Below, piece after piece: positions 25,301 through 38,900 of a DNA stretch of 64,000 nucleotides (positions within the stretch are counted from its first letter, which is position 1; every line of letters begins with the position of its first letter). This stretch comes from Sipunculus nudus (taxonomy: Eukaryota > Annelida > Sipuncula > Golfingiida > Sipunculidae): the NCBI GenBank assembly GCA_026874595.1, contig CM049313.1:65476159-65540158 (forward strand), given 5' to 3'. The notes beneath the pieces were generated by a model that saw only the letters and a program-made list of their open reading frames with translations, was not told the origin of the DNA and searched no databases. The position numbers and the translations under genes are program-made.

Positions 25301-28300
25301 AAATTAATGATAGACAAAGATGCAGTTGATAATATTAATCTAGATTCCCACTGTGTCTAGTGTGTAGATTGATGTGAAAATAGTCCAAAGTGAATATATT
25401 ACATTTATTTTTTTAATATAAATAAAAGCCATAGAACCAGGTACTTATGATCATTATTTAAATTTGTTAATTTTGTATATTCTGGATTCTCTACATCATT
25501 GTTTGGCTAAAACTGAATAAATACTAGACATGGTGCGAATGCTTTGCAAATGTATTTGAATACGAATATGAATATGTACTGCATTAACAATTTTATTGCA
25601 TAAGAATGGGAATTCAGGTTAAATTGAAAGTATTTGAATACCAGTGCAGATACTTTCAAAATATATTCATGAATGCATTCAGGAATATATTCTATAATAT
25701 TATTTTAATAATCATTTCAGTTATATTTTACTTAAAAAATCATATGATTTTCTTATTATTTTTTTAAATAAAAATTATATTGGCACAATATTTGTTATTA
25801 AATTTTAATAAATAGTTAAACTCTTTATTATATGTGCTGCTTATAAGTTATATGGCCAAGTCAAAATCTATGTGACAATAGCACTCCAATTGTTAGCGAA
25901 CCTGTGAGCTTATGCGATGGTGTGGCGTCGTCCGTCGTCCGGTGTCCGTCGTCTGTACGTTAACCCATACTAACTTGAAAATGGCAAGAGTTAGCATCAC
26001 GAAATTTTATGCAAAAAATTAGTCATCTGAAAAACTCCATCAGATTTTGCTTATTTTTTGGCTAACTGCATTTTCTTAGATTTTATAGAGAAAAAGCTAA
26101 AAAAGCTTTAAAAATCTTCTTCTCTGAAACTGTTCAGCCAGATTGTCCAATATTTCACAGAAATGATCCCTGGAACAATCTCTCTCAAGTTTGTTCAAAT
26201 GGTTTAAGTTCGGTGATTTTTGGCTGAGTTACAGCTAGTTGAACTTAGTCATCTGTCCAAAAAAGCATACTAAAATTACAAACTTAGAAACAGCTGGAGC
26301 TATCATCACCAAATTTTATGCCAATGTTGGTCACATGAGTCATATCTGAAATTGAGGTATTGGTGGCGCCACCTGCATCGGCCTTTTTTGTATCATACTG
26401 ACAGCTACAAATAACTTCTTCTCTGAAATGATATGGCCAAATTGTTTAATATCTCACAGAAATGATCCTAGGGTAGTGCTTTCTGAAGTTTGTTCAAATG
26501 GTCTCAGTTCAGTGACTTTTGGCTAAGTTATGGGAAGCTGAATTTAGTCATATACCATAACAGCCTATTTTAGCTAAGTGGCTACAAAAATCTTCTTCTC
26601 AAAAACCACTTAAAATTCTTAAATCTCACACATTAATTATCCTTAGATGTTGATAATTCTAGTTTGTTCAAATGGTTTTGGTTCAGTGATTTTTGGCTGA
26701 GTTATGGGTTGCTTAACTTAGCCATTTTGCTGTATTTTCCCATATGAGTTATAAACCTGCAAAACATTTTTAGACTGATGCCACTGAGGCCAATTTGTTT
26801 AATATCTTACAAGAATAGTCCCCTGAATAATTCTTATAATGATTATCTTTTATGGTGCCAAAGAATGAATTATGGCTGAATTATAACGATTGAATTAAGT
26901 CATTTTACCATATATGGTAGCTGTGTAAAGCAGATTCATCTAGCCTAGCACCAGTTTATCAGCATCCCTTACATCATGCCTCTAGACCTTCAGATTTCAG
27001 GTTATCTATGGTTAATATTGACAAGAATGTTTTTTAAAAGCTTTTAAAAAATGTAGATTTATGATTTTAGATATACTTCATACCAGGCAATGTCAACAAT
27101 CACAGGTATACAGCTCTCTGTGGGTATATAAAGACGGCTATACATAGATTATAAATAATTGGTGTCCATACTCAACTTAATTCAAGATTTTGCCATCAGT
27201 GAGAGATGTATCTGTATTATAATTTTGCATTCAATATGCATCTGTAGTAATTTTAGTGAGCCTGTGAGCTAATTTGATGTTGTTGCGGTGTCCATAGTCC
27301 ATCTTCTGTAAGTTAACCCATACTATTCGAAAACGATGGGGGTTGCAACATGAAATGTAATGTAAAAAATTAGCCATCTGAAAAACTCTGCATTTTCTTA
27401 GATTTTAATGAGAAAAAAATTTAAAAACCTTTAAAAATCTTCTCTGAAGAAACGGTCAAGCCAAATTGTTCAGTATTTCACAGAAATAATCTTTTATATC
27501 ATATCTTACAAGTTTGTTTGAATGGTTCAAATATGATATAAAAGATTAAAAAGTATTTTAGCCAAAGTCTTTCAGTATGTGTAAACAGATTTACTAACAG
27601 GCCAAGATTGTGTCTGTAATTTAAATAGGTTGAGATACTCTCATGGGCACCATGTGATAACCTCATAGGTAGCATGTGATCAACTCATGGGTATCATGTG
27701 ATCACCTCATGTGTGTCATGCCCCTCAGGGCTGCATGTGGAGCCAATCTTAGAGCTTATGCAATGGTGTGGCTACTATTTCAGATTAGGCAACAGGTCAA
27801 GAGTTCACTCAGTGCAGCCAGGTATAGGTCAGGAGTTCACTCTGTGCAGTAGCTGCATTCTATTTATAGCAGTGGTAGACTGCCCACTGCATCAGATTCA
27901 TCACAAAGTTCAGCCTGGATCTATTTATAGCTTTGGCAGACTGCCAACTGTGTCAGATTATGCAACAGGTCAAGAGTTCACTCAGTGCAGCCAGGTACAG
28001 GTCAAAAGTTTACTCAGTCTAGCCAGGTGCAGGTCATGAGTTCACTCAGTGCAGTAGCCTGAGCAAGCAATTTGTCACAGTTCACTCGGGGCAACTGCCT
28101 TTCTCACCTAAGCCGGGTCAGCCCCATGCATCAGACTCAAGGTAAGTTTTATGTATTGGCCTAATATAATGACCTTGTCTATGTGTCTTTGATGGCTTTC
28201 TCGCTCACAAGACAGGTGTCGCCACCTACAATGACTTTTGCACAGTTTGTGTCCCTGCGTTTTCTCAGGAGGGGTTTAATTGATATATCAGTCTGAAATT

Positions 28301-29829
28301 GGGCATATGTATATATCTCTGATAGCTTTGTTGTATACAAGACTGGTGGTGCCAGCTACAATCATTTTTGTGTTGTCCGCACCCATGCCAGAATTTCAGC
28401 AGTGATCTTTGTGTAATTGTTTCATATTCAAAATAGTTAGTACTTGCATTGTTCATATACATAATGGTCCAGCATTGAAGCATTATACCTGGTGTATTTC
28501 CCAATGCACAGGTTCGCATTAGGCCTGTAGGCCTTGTTAATAAAATAAATGAAATCAATCCTTTTCCCTGTCTCCAAAGATACTATCAAAATCATACATA
28601 AGCTAAACACCAACAACACATAATAAAGCTTATATTTATTACCACACAAAACCCGCATGTGCCTCATTCCCAAATCATATTTTTTATCATATATAACAGC
28701 TGAGCGCCGTGACCCATGGGTCCCTTGTTTAATGTTTCATGAGGGTTTCATTTTCTTGATCTCAATACAAAAAAACCTATACAGAGAATACAACCATTAT
28801 AATGTGAATTAATTAGGGCCTTGCTTGAAAAGCGGTGCCCTATAATGATTACCGTGTCAGGCCAACCTTCCATCCATCCGACTTCAGTACTTCCGTCCTT
28901 CTGTCTGTGACACTTTCTTTTGCACGTGATAACTCAACAACAACCTACTGCAGCTTTCCCTAATTCACAGGGATGATTGGTACTTATGAGGGCTCCAGAC
29001 CTATTGAATTACAGACCTGTTGGAATTCCAATATGGCCGCCACAGCCTGATCGCTGATTTTCTTTCATGGCAATAACTTGACAACACCCCACTGCAACTT
29101 TCCCTTATTCACAGGGATGATTGGTACCTATGAGGGCTCCAGACCTATTGAATTACAGACCTGTTGGAAGTCTAATATGGCTGCCACAGCCCAATTGCTG
29201 ATTTTCTTTCGCGAGCAATAACTTGACAACACCCTCCTGCAGCTTTCCCAAATTCACAGGGATGATTGGTACCTATAAAGGCTCCAGACCTATTGAATTA
29301 CAGACTTGTCGGACTTCAAATATGGCTAACAGACAACTTTTGGTGATTTTTTATTGCACACATTATTTCAGACATATCTTCTTTAAAATCATTTGATCCA
29401 GTAGGATTTTTTCCCTCATGCATTTGGATAAAAACCTTAAAAAGCAATGTTTTTGTAAAAAAAATAATTTTATTTTTTTGGTCAAGAGTGGGCTTTCGTC
29501 TGGGTTGACTTTTGTCCTACACCCAAATTGATATAAACTACCTTGCATGCCTATGTCAATTTGAGTAGTCCCAAACATTTTCAAATTAAATGATGCCTTT
29601 ACAGGGGCACTTGTTTTAAAATTTTAGGCTAAGATCAGTTTGATAGGAAATCCAATTTTACTTTATATAGGGTTCTTTTATGGTCAAAATCTTACTTTTT
29701 ACATTACACGGTAAAAACCTGTAAATTAATGTTGAAACTGTTATTAATATTAATAACTGTAGATAACTACAGTTCATTCTTATAAGTTTTATCCCCAACA
29801 AGTTAGAAGAATCATAGCATATCCTATAA

Positions 29830-29902
<73 letters not shown>

Positions 29903-32900
29903 TAAGATTTACATCTATTGTCAGCTCTGACTTAATCTCTAATGATGTAAACAATCAGCCTCGTTATTTCTGCCTAATGTTGATACACAGTGATACCAGT
30001 TTTACATTTAGGAGTTTTGTCTCAGAGCCCCATCATACAATATTTTAAAGCTTCCAGTTGGTTTTTGATTATTGTATGACTGATAAAGTGTGTTTACACA
30101 AGTTACAACAGTGGGGCTCCATTTTACAAGCAGCCAGTCATATTTAGGTATCCTCCTTCACACCCTCCACTATATTCCTAGCAATGTTCCCCCTCAACAG
30201 TTACTGGCAGTCAGTATGCTTAAGTGACTGTGACCCTGTAGCCTGTCAGTAAGTAAATAACACTTGATGGCTGAGGATGATGCAATAAAGCTGATATATA
30301 CTCTTGAAAAAGATAACCACAGTCAATACAATAACATAGGAGACAAGGGGACTGCTGCTCATTGTATGGTTGCAGAGCATAAATCATTGGCTAAAGCTGC
30401 CTACATGTAGGCCTACATATCAGTTGAGATGATGTACCAGCCTGTATATGGTCTGAAAATTCATACCTCCAAACAATTGATTATTTCCAGCTATTAGTAG
30501 ATAGAGGTTAACCAATTTTTATGCCCCCGCCACAAAGTGGGGGCATATAGTTTTACCCATATCCGTCATTCTGTCCTTCCATCATTCCGAAATAAAACAG
30601 TTGTACGGACTTTTTTTCGCAATGCTTGCAGATATTGGCCTGATTTTTGGTGTGTGGGCAGATAATGACCAGTTACAGATTGAGTTTGTGTTTTGTCCCA
30701 GTTGACCTAATTTTGACCGTTTTATGGCTCCTAAACTTGGAAAATTTCATGAAAAATATAAATTTTCATGACAAATACACATGTACGGACTTTTTTTCGC
30801 AATGCCTGCAGATATTGGCCTGATTTTTGGTGTGTGGGCAGATAATGACTAGTTTCAGATAGAGTTCATGTTTCCTCCCAGTTAACCTACTTTCGTATGT
30901 TTAACGGCTCCTTAACTTAGAAAATTTCATGAAAAATATAAATTTTCATGACAAATACACATGTACGGACTTTTTTCGCTATGCCTGCAGATATTGGCCT
31001 AATTTTTGGTGTGTGGGCAGATAATGACCAGTTACAGATCAAGCTCCCGTTTCGTCCCAGTTGACTTTCTTTTGTATGTTTTACGGCTCCTTAACTTAGA
31101 AAATTTCATGAAAAATATAAATTTTCATGACAATTACACACATACGGACTTTTTTTCGCAATGCCTGCAGATATTGGCCTGATTTTTGGTGTGTAGGCAG
31201 ATAATGACCAGTAACAGATCAAGTTCTTGTTTTGTCTCATTTGACCTAATTTTGACTATTTGACTGCTCCTGAACATAGAAAATTTCATGAAAAATAGAA
31301 ATTTTCATAACAAATGCATATGTACCGACTTTTTTTCCTCAGTGCCTGCAGATACCATCCTGATTTTTTATGTGTGGGCAGATAATGACAGTTACGGATT
31401 GAGTTTGCGTTTCATCCCGGTTGACCTACTTTTGATTGTTTTACGGCTCCTAAACATAGAAAATTTCATGAAAGACAGAAATTATTATGGAAAATGCACA
31501 TGTATGGACTTTTTTTCACAGTGCCTGCAGATACTGGCCTGATTTTTGGTGTGTTGCTTGATAATGACCCGTAACAGATTGAGTTTGCATTTTGCCCTTG
31601 TTTACCTTCTTTTGACCATATGACACCTCCTGAACTTAAAAACTTTTTCAAAATTTAACAAATGTTTCTAATTTGCCCCAGGCGGGGGCATTTGTGTCGT
31701 TCCGACACATCTAGTTATTGATTATTGTTCCTGAAATTACAACCAATTTTTCAACACTACTTTTGAGTGAGCTTTATCGTTTTTGTGAATAAAAATTTTG
31801 CAGGGATACTGTATGGTGGTAATTTGATTTTTATGCAAAGAATATTTGTATGCATCCAACTGATGTATTCAGTCCTGGCAATTCTTGAAATTACATTCAA
31901 CAAATATGCAGGATTTGACATGAGTAAATCATGAACAATAATTGCATTGGAATTGCCTAATTATTTGCAGTCTGATCATAGTAATAATTGCTCACAAGAT
32001 GATTGCCCTATTTTATTCATGGAAACTTTTCATTTTAATAATGAATGAATATGTATGAATACAGTGATAATAGCCTCATCTTGTAAAGCCCTGTTTTGTA
32101 AACAGGTATATTTACTTTTGTCGCTTCAGTTTTGTTTGGAGTGTTTAAATTTTATGTTATGATATATTATTATTATTTTTGTCAAAGTGGACCTATTGCT
32201 TTTCATGTGAAACTGTTGTTGCGTTGTTAATATGGTAACAGTGTTTGCACTTTTAATAAAGATTACCTGAGCAAATGATCTACCAAACTGCAGTTGCCTT
32301 ATTTTTCATAAACATTTTATTTTGGGCAATCATCATGGGATCATTTATAAACCAGTCATATCATGTTTAATACATTTATACTTTTTTTACTGAGCAGACT
32401 CATCTGAAGTCAGGGAGACATTAGTGGAAGGTCGACATGAATTTTTCTTCAGCTTTGAACTGCCAATAGAGTAAGTGTCTAAAACATTTATGAATGTGTT
32501 TAGGGTATGTATCCTTATTATGTCCCCCCCCCCCTCCATGTACTCGTGACCTTGATCTTCAAGGTCATCTGCGCAATTCTATGATTGTGACCCCCATAAC
32601 TTTGAATTTACTTAAGATTTTTTCTTCGAATTTGACTCACTAGTTCTTTCTGTAAAATCTTAGAGGAGTACCCTTTTCACTGCTTATGCTGCTGGTGTAT
32701 GAAGCGCTGGGGGAAATGACTTCTTAACCCACAGGCTCCAAGTGGCAGAGTGTGCCTTGCCATAAGAATATTTGAATTTAATATGACAACTTAGAAGCCT
32801 TGAAATCCCTGGAGATAAGCATTTTTCTTTAAATATCCCCATAGATTCCTTGGTTTTTAAGCAGATATAAACATTATTTTAAGTTCCCACTAAATAATAT

Positions 32901-35900
32901 TCACCCATGCAAGAGCATTATTCTGGATTCTTGTCCAGTCTGATCTGTCATATCTTGCAAAACTCTTTTCAAAGATTTCCAGCCTGAGACTCCTCAGATT
33001 ATCTTCATGTCATATTTCCATGCCCTTATCAAACCATGACTGATTCATATCTTGCAAGCATTTAAAAAGGAAACATCTCCACGGCAACAAACTTTGTACA
33101 GACAAAGGTAAAGTTGGGATGTGGCAACTTGCTTGTCAGAATTACAGGTCTACCCCTAGCATTTTAAACAAAGCATTGTACTGGGGCTTTGTCTTTTGCA
33201 GACTTAATTCTCTTGGTTTCAAATTGGGAATAATGAATAAATAACATGCTAGTAGAATTTAAACACAAATGATGTTTACATGCATGTTTATGAAATGAAG
33301 ACATATCATGGTTCACACAGTAATTTTTTCAGCACACAACATTTACTTCTCATTTCTTATTTACTTTTAAGGTCTTTTACATTTTCCATTTCGTTTCCTG
33401 TAAGATCTGATGTAAGCTCAAATTTTGATGGTGTTTTTTATAGACAGAAACATGAAACAATACTTTGAATTCATTCATTATTCCCAGTTTGATGACCAGT
33501 TTCATTCCTTTACAAATGATTGCTTCACATACAATAAACTGGTATATTTCTAATAGATAAAACTATGGTAAGCCCTTCCCAAACATTCCGAAATAAAGTG
33601 AAATTCCCTCAGGATTTTTTGGAAAAAAATATGCAAAATGATGGCACTTCAATAGTCATTTTGCCTGACATTTTAAGACCAAAAACAGGTTTTTATTTAG
33701 CTCAGCTGACTATAAGTCATTCGAGCTATAGTCGTGGTCCATTGTCTGTTGTCTGTCCATCCGTCTGTTTGTTAGTCTATCCGTCCGCCAGACTGGCACG
33801 TTTTGAAACTGTTAGACCTATGAATCTAATATCTGGCATACTGTTAGATGTCCCCAAAATCTCCTACCATACCGATAATTGGGTCCATATGACTTTGTTC
33901 CTTAGAGATATTTAGGAAAAACCTCAAATTTCCATTTAAAAACCTATTATCACCATTCAGGACTGTCTAATATCAAAACCACTTAACTGTTTTTCTTAAC
34001 ATTTACCAGAAGTAATCTCCTATATATTTCCTATATATATGCCAGATATTAAGTCTGTTAAGTATAATTTGTTTCAGTTGTTGGCCCAAAAAAAATGGAA
34101 TTTTTAAAAAATCAGGAAAATATTTACTCACTTAACATGAAAACTTTTAAAACTAGAGACTATTTTCCCAAGTATATAACTTTGTTGAATTAAAATTCAG
34201 TTGTTTACCCAAAATGAGATCTGAATTGTGTAAATTTTTTAAGTTATTAGCATAAAAATTAGTACCTTAAATTTTGCCAAACTTTGACCATGACACTTTC
34301 CTATTAGTACTATTGATTTAATTTTCACAGCATGTAAACATAAGTATTTAATCTGAAATTGAAAATAAAAGCTTGAAAATCAGGCAAGTTATTGTTTTTT
34401 TTTCTTGAGGCTCTATTGTAGTAATTTACTTTGTCTAGATGCAGGGTCCCACTCCAGGTCCCTGGAAGTCAGCTATGCCAGGGTTTTTGATTTGTTACAG
34501 TCACTGGGGGAGATCCCCTGCTGTGACAGGTGTACAGCTATTCTCATATCACTTCCCAAAGCGCCCCCCCCTCTGCAAATCAACCCACCAAGTGTTATGG
34601 AGTAATTGTTATTGTTTTCACTGTATCTCCTTAATGGTAATGCTGTTTCCACTACAATATACAAAAACTTTCCTTGAAAAAGTTATTCAAGGTGTAATCA
34701 AGAAGATGCCAGTTGTGTTAATGTAGTATTTTCAAAGAAATCAATTTTCTTTTAATGATTTTAACGAATATAATTAAACCCATCATGCTTAAATTTATAA
34801 AATATGAAGCAAATTATGGATAAATAAAGGCACAATTTAAAATTGTGAAATCTGAATCAAGTATTATTTTTATATATTTATTGTTTTGCAAATTTATTTT
34901 GTGGTAAAAAATAAATTAACATTTGTATGCATGATGTGGTGTTGTCTGACAGGATTGCGATTAATGATTACCCAGTTTAGAATTATGATCAACCTTTATA
35001 TTCAGATATATATGTTATATCAGAAATGTATAGAAGTATAAAATTATAATAAAAAAATTGATGTGATAAAAAAATGAGGATCTAACATTTGTTCATTATT
35101 TTCCTGCCTCAGCAGAATTTGAGAAGAATTAGGCTTTGTTTGCCCTGTATGTGTATGCAGAAGTATTGTTAATCCTACCATCTCCCCCCCCCCCCATATT
35201 TATTGCAAATGTGTAAAATTTATTTTAGTAAAATTAATAGGATTAAAAAAAAATTAAGATCTTATTGAAACATATTCCTGCCTTAGGAGAATGGAACATA
35301 AAGTGATCAGGTCTGTCCATCATCTCTCCGTTATCATTTAATATATATTAATTATGAAATTTTTCCTATAAGCACTGTTGAAATAACTTTCATTTGCTGT
35401 ATGTATTTGGAATTAAGCCTTTTAACTTTAAGTCTGAAATTTGAAAGCAAATTACAGTAGAACACCTGTATTACGGTCACCATCGGGACTGGATGAAAGT
35501 GGCCTTAATACAGGAGTGGCCTTAATACCGGACTTGACCAGGATAGGGGAGTTAAAATGTTACACGAAACCAAGTTCAAATCTTTATTACAATCAACAAA
35601 ATAAACGTATATACACGGTATTAGTATAATTACTATTATCAATAAAAAAATAAAATATTTAGAATCACGTCAACCCTATTTATAACAATCACCAACAATA
35701 TATACAAATACAGTGTTTGTAATTAAATTATATCCATAATATTTGTACAAATGTTGAGAATCTTTTTGTATCCATAAAGCATACTAATAGCACAGAAGTA
35801 TCAGCAGAAATATGTGAACATTCACAGAATACACTCTTTACTTCTGGTTAAAGAAAGCAGTTATGGAAGACTGTTTATTACACACTGTCGAGGTCACAAT

Positions 35901-38900
35901 TTCATCTTGATAGGCAAATTCCAAATTCTTGGTAGCCATAATGGTGAAAGTGATAAGGACAGAGAATGCGTTACATGTCATACAGGTAACATTGTTTATT
36001 TTCATTCTTAATTATTCATGTAGGAGTAAATTGTGCGATGTTTTCTGCACTATTTTCGTTTGATTTACGTGTTCACAAGGACATTAAAGAAAGTTTAAAG
36101 ATCAACAGTTTGCCTAATACTTTTCTGATAACATAATCATCGGGACCTGATGATTTTGACAAACACCCTGATTAAGATCCAGCTCGCGAGACTGATTCCC
36201 AAACATACACGCAGGTAGGAACACATACCTTACTATTGTGCATACTTATGAGGCTGAATGGGGTAGTACGACGCTGGCTACGTGTCAAACAACTCGGTCA
36301 CAGTCGTGTGGTTACCTGCCCCTGACCATAATTGAGGCGATTCCCGGCCTGCGGGACAGAGAGACCTCGCTGTTATACGGAATAGAGGAGTGACCATAAT
36401 TGACAACAATATGATTAGGAAATATAACGGTCGAAAATTCGGGATGAAAATCTGACCGTTATAGACGTATTGGCCGTTATTGAGGCGTGGTCGTTAGCAG
36501 GCGTTCTACTGTATATACTCAGTTGGGTATTATTGCAGTGTTAAACTTAAAAAAAAGATATAATAAATAAATTAAGAAATAATTGAAACTTCATATATTA
36601 TCAGCTGTGTTAGTCTACTAGTCTGTCTGTCCTTTTTTAAGTATATAGTAATTGTGAATGAACTTTTTTATCCTGTAAACATTGTTGGATTAAGTGAAAA
36701 TCCTATGTATATACACTATAATAATACAGATATGTTGTAACTCACACCATTCCACCCCCCCCCCCCCCCCCCCCACCACCACCAAATCCTTTCATCTGTG
36801 GACTGGGGACATAAGTTATATTTCAACTGTATACATTTCATAATATTAAAAAAATCCATATATTTAATAATATATATTATCTAAAAATAGATTCAATTGA
36901 ACAAATTTGTAAACTACTGAAATGTCAACAGTTAATCAAAAACCCAACTAATGATCATGGTAATAGTACAGATCATTTGTTCACAAACTGCTCACATGCT
37001 TCAGTTTAGACATTAGGAAACACATGGTCAGGTCACAAAATATTATTTTCCACAGTTTCTTGCACATCAATATAAACCAATCATATAAAACAAACAATGG
37101 CCTATATTACCTCTACCTCTTACACTTGATCTCCATTTGATATTATTTTAGATTTTACCTTCAAGGTCAACTTCAGCTGAGCACAGTGACCCATGGGTCC
37201 CTTGTTTAATTAAAAGTACTTGTACTTGTACTCAAGTACAGGCCCCTGTTCTTGTACTTGTACTCAAGTACATGGAAAAATTGTGTACTTGTACTTGTAC
37301 TTGTCAAATTCTGAAGAATTGTACTTGTACTCAAGTACTGACCCCCTGAACTTGACACGAGGCTGTTTTCTAGCTGTGGCCACAGTGGAGTTGCATAACA
37401 GTTTATTATTATTATTATTTATATTATTTTTATAGCGCTAAATCAAGAAAAAAATCCTGCGCTAGCATAAAAGCGACTGTAAAATGTTCATAACTATGAA
37501 AAGTAAGAATGATAAACATTTGTGCATCTAAGAGTTCAAATATAGTATGATTTAAATAAATGTGTTTTCAACCGTGACTTAAAACTGACTAAAGAAACGT
37601 CATGTTTTACAGTGTTAGTTAAACTGTTCCAGAGAGCCAGGGCTACTCTCCTAAAACAGTTCTCCCTGAATGTAACAGTTGTGGCCATCAGTGTTGCCAA
37701 CAAGCCCTTTTTTTCGCAGAGTGCAGAGACCTTGATGGAATATATTGAACAAGAAGTTCATGCACATATGATGGGGCTAGACAGTTCAAAGCTTTGTAGC
37801 TACCAGGTATATAGAAGAATCTTAAACCAAATTCAGGATTCTACTGGTAGCCAGTGCAGTTGTTTCAGTATTGGCATAATATGGCGGATTTTGACGTTTG
37901 AGTAATAATCGTGGTGGCAATATTTTAAATACATTCTATTCTGTTGATGAGAGTACCTGGCACTCAGAGGAAGTTATGGTGCCACCATCAGTGATAAGAT
38001 ATATCATAATTGAAAACATTAATAAAGTGGAGTTTTATCACATTGCTTTTAAAAGCTTTAAATTATCACATGATTGTTTAAAGTATGAAATATAATAAGA
38101 AAGCTTTAAGTGTTTAAGAAAGGTAAAACAGTATTTGATGTCTCAAAATATAAATTATTAATTTAATATTACACAAAGTTTTCCACTGTCCATGCACATT
38201 TTGAAGAATGTTTCCTGTTTGCCCTGAAAAATATTTGTACCTCTAAGGTAGAGCCCCATTTGATCTATGCCATAAAATGAATTTTTGAATTTAAAGAATT
38301 ATAATGTGATCTGGACCATGTTTGCATTGTTTCTTGGTCAATAAAGTAAAAATACCTTTCCTCTGGTTTATAATAAGTAGATAAAATCTTAACTTGATAT
38401 ATCGCGATAATTTTCACTCTACTTTTGCTGAAGGGGTATTGCGACATCATTTGAAGGGAAGCACGGTAGTATACGATACTGGCTGAAGGCAGAGATGGAC
38501 AAACCATGGTCATTCAACCATAAGACAAAGAAAGCCTTCACTGTGATCAGTCCAATCGATATCAACAAACCAGAATATCAGGTAACTAGAAAAGCACTCA
38601 GAGAGTGCAGACCTTTGCCAAGGCAGCTCATTACCCCCATATGGCATTGTCAGAATGCAGCAGTTTTCCTTAAAAAATACTTGATCCAGATAGTCATCTG
38701 GATCACCCCCTCAATTAAATCAGTTGTTACATGTACCGAACTATTCTGAAAATTTCAACAAAATCTGTTAAGAACTATTTAACAGACAAACGCATGCAGA
38801 CAAACCAATGCCGGCAAAAACATTATCATTGCCCCTTGGCAGAGAGGTGTCAGCCGTGACAGTTTACCAACATAACTATTCCATCGACTGATCCTGGATA

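Larger units (their letters stand above)
16424..28728 (+). mobile_element. Family I Helentron-like element, expanded to 12.3 kb by nested insertions
   Basis: It starts TAGCTCAGCTGACTATAAGT and ends with the palindrome GACCCATGGGTC followed by CCTTGT, next to a T. Segments at 16424-16521, 18535-19341, 21779-21870, about 22895-22980, about 24584-25893 and 28538-28728 align in order with the uninterrupted copy at 50538-53119; everything between them is insertion. No replicase/helicase frame, so non-autonomous. It starts only 114 nt after the arrestin exon 1 donor. Confidence 0.88.
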
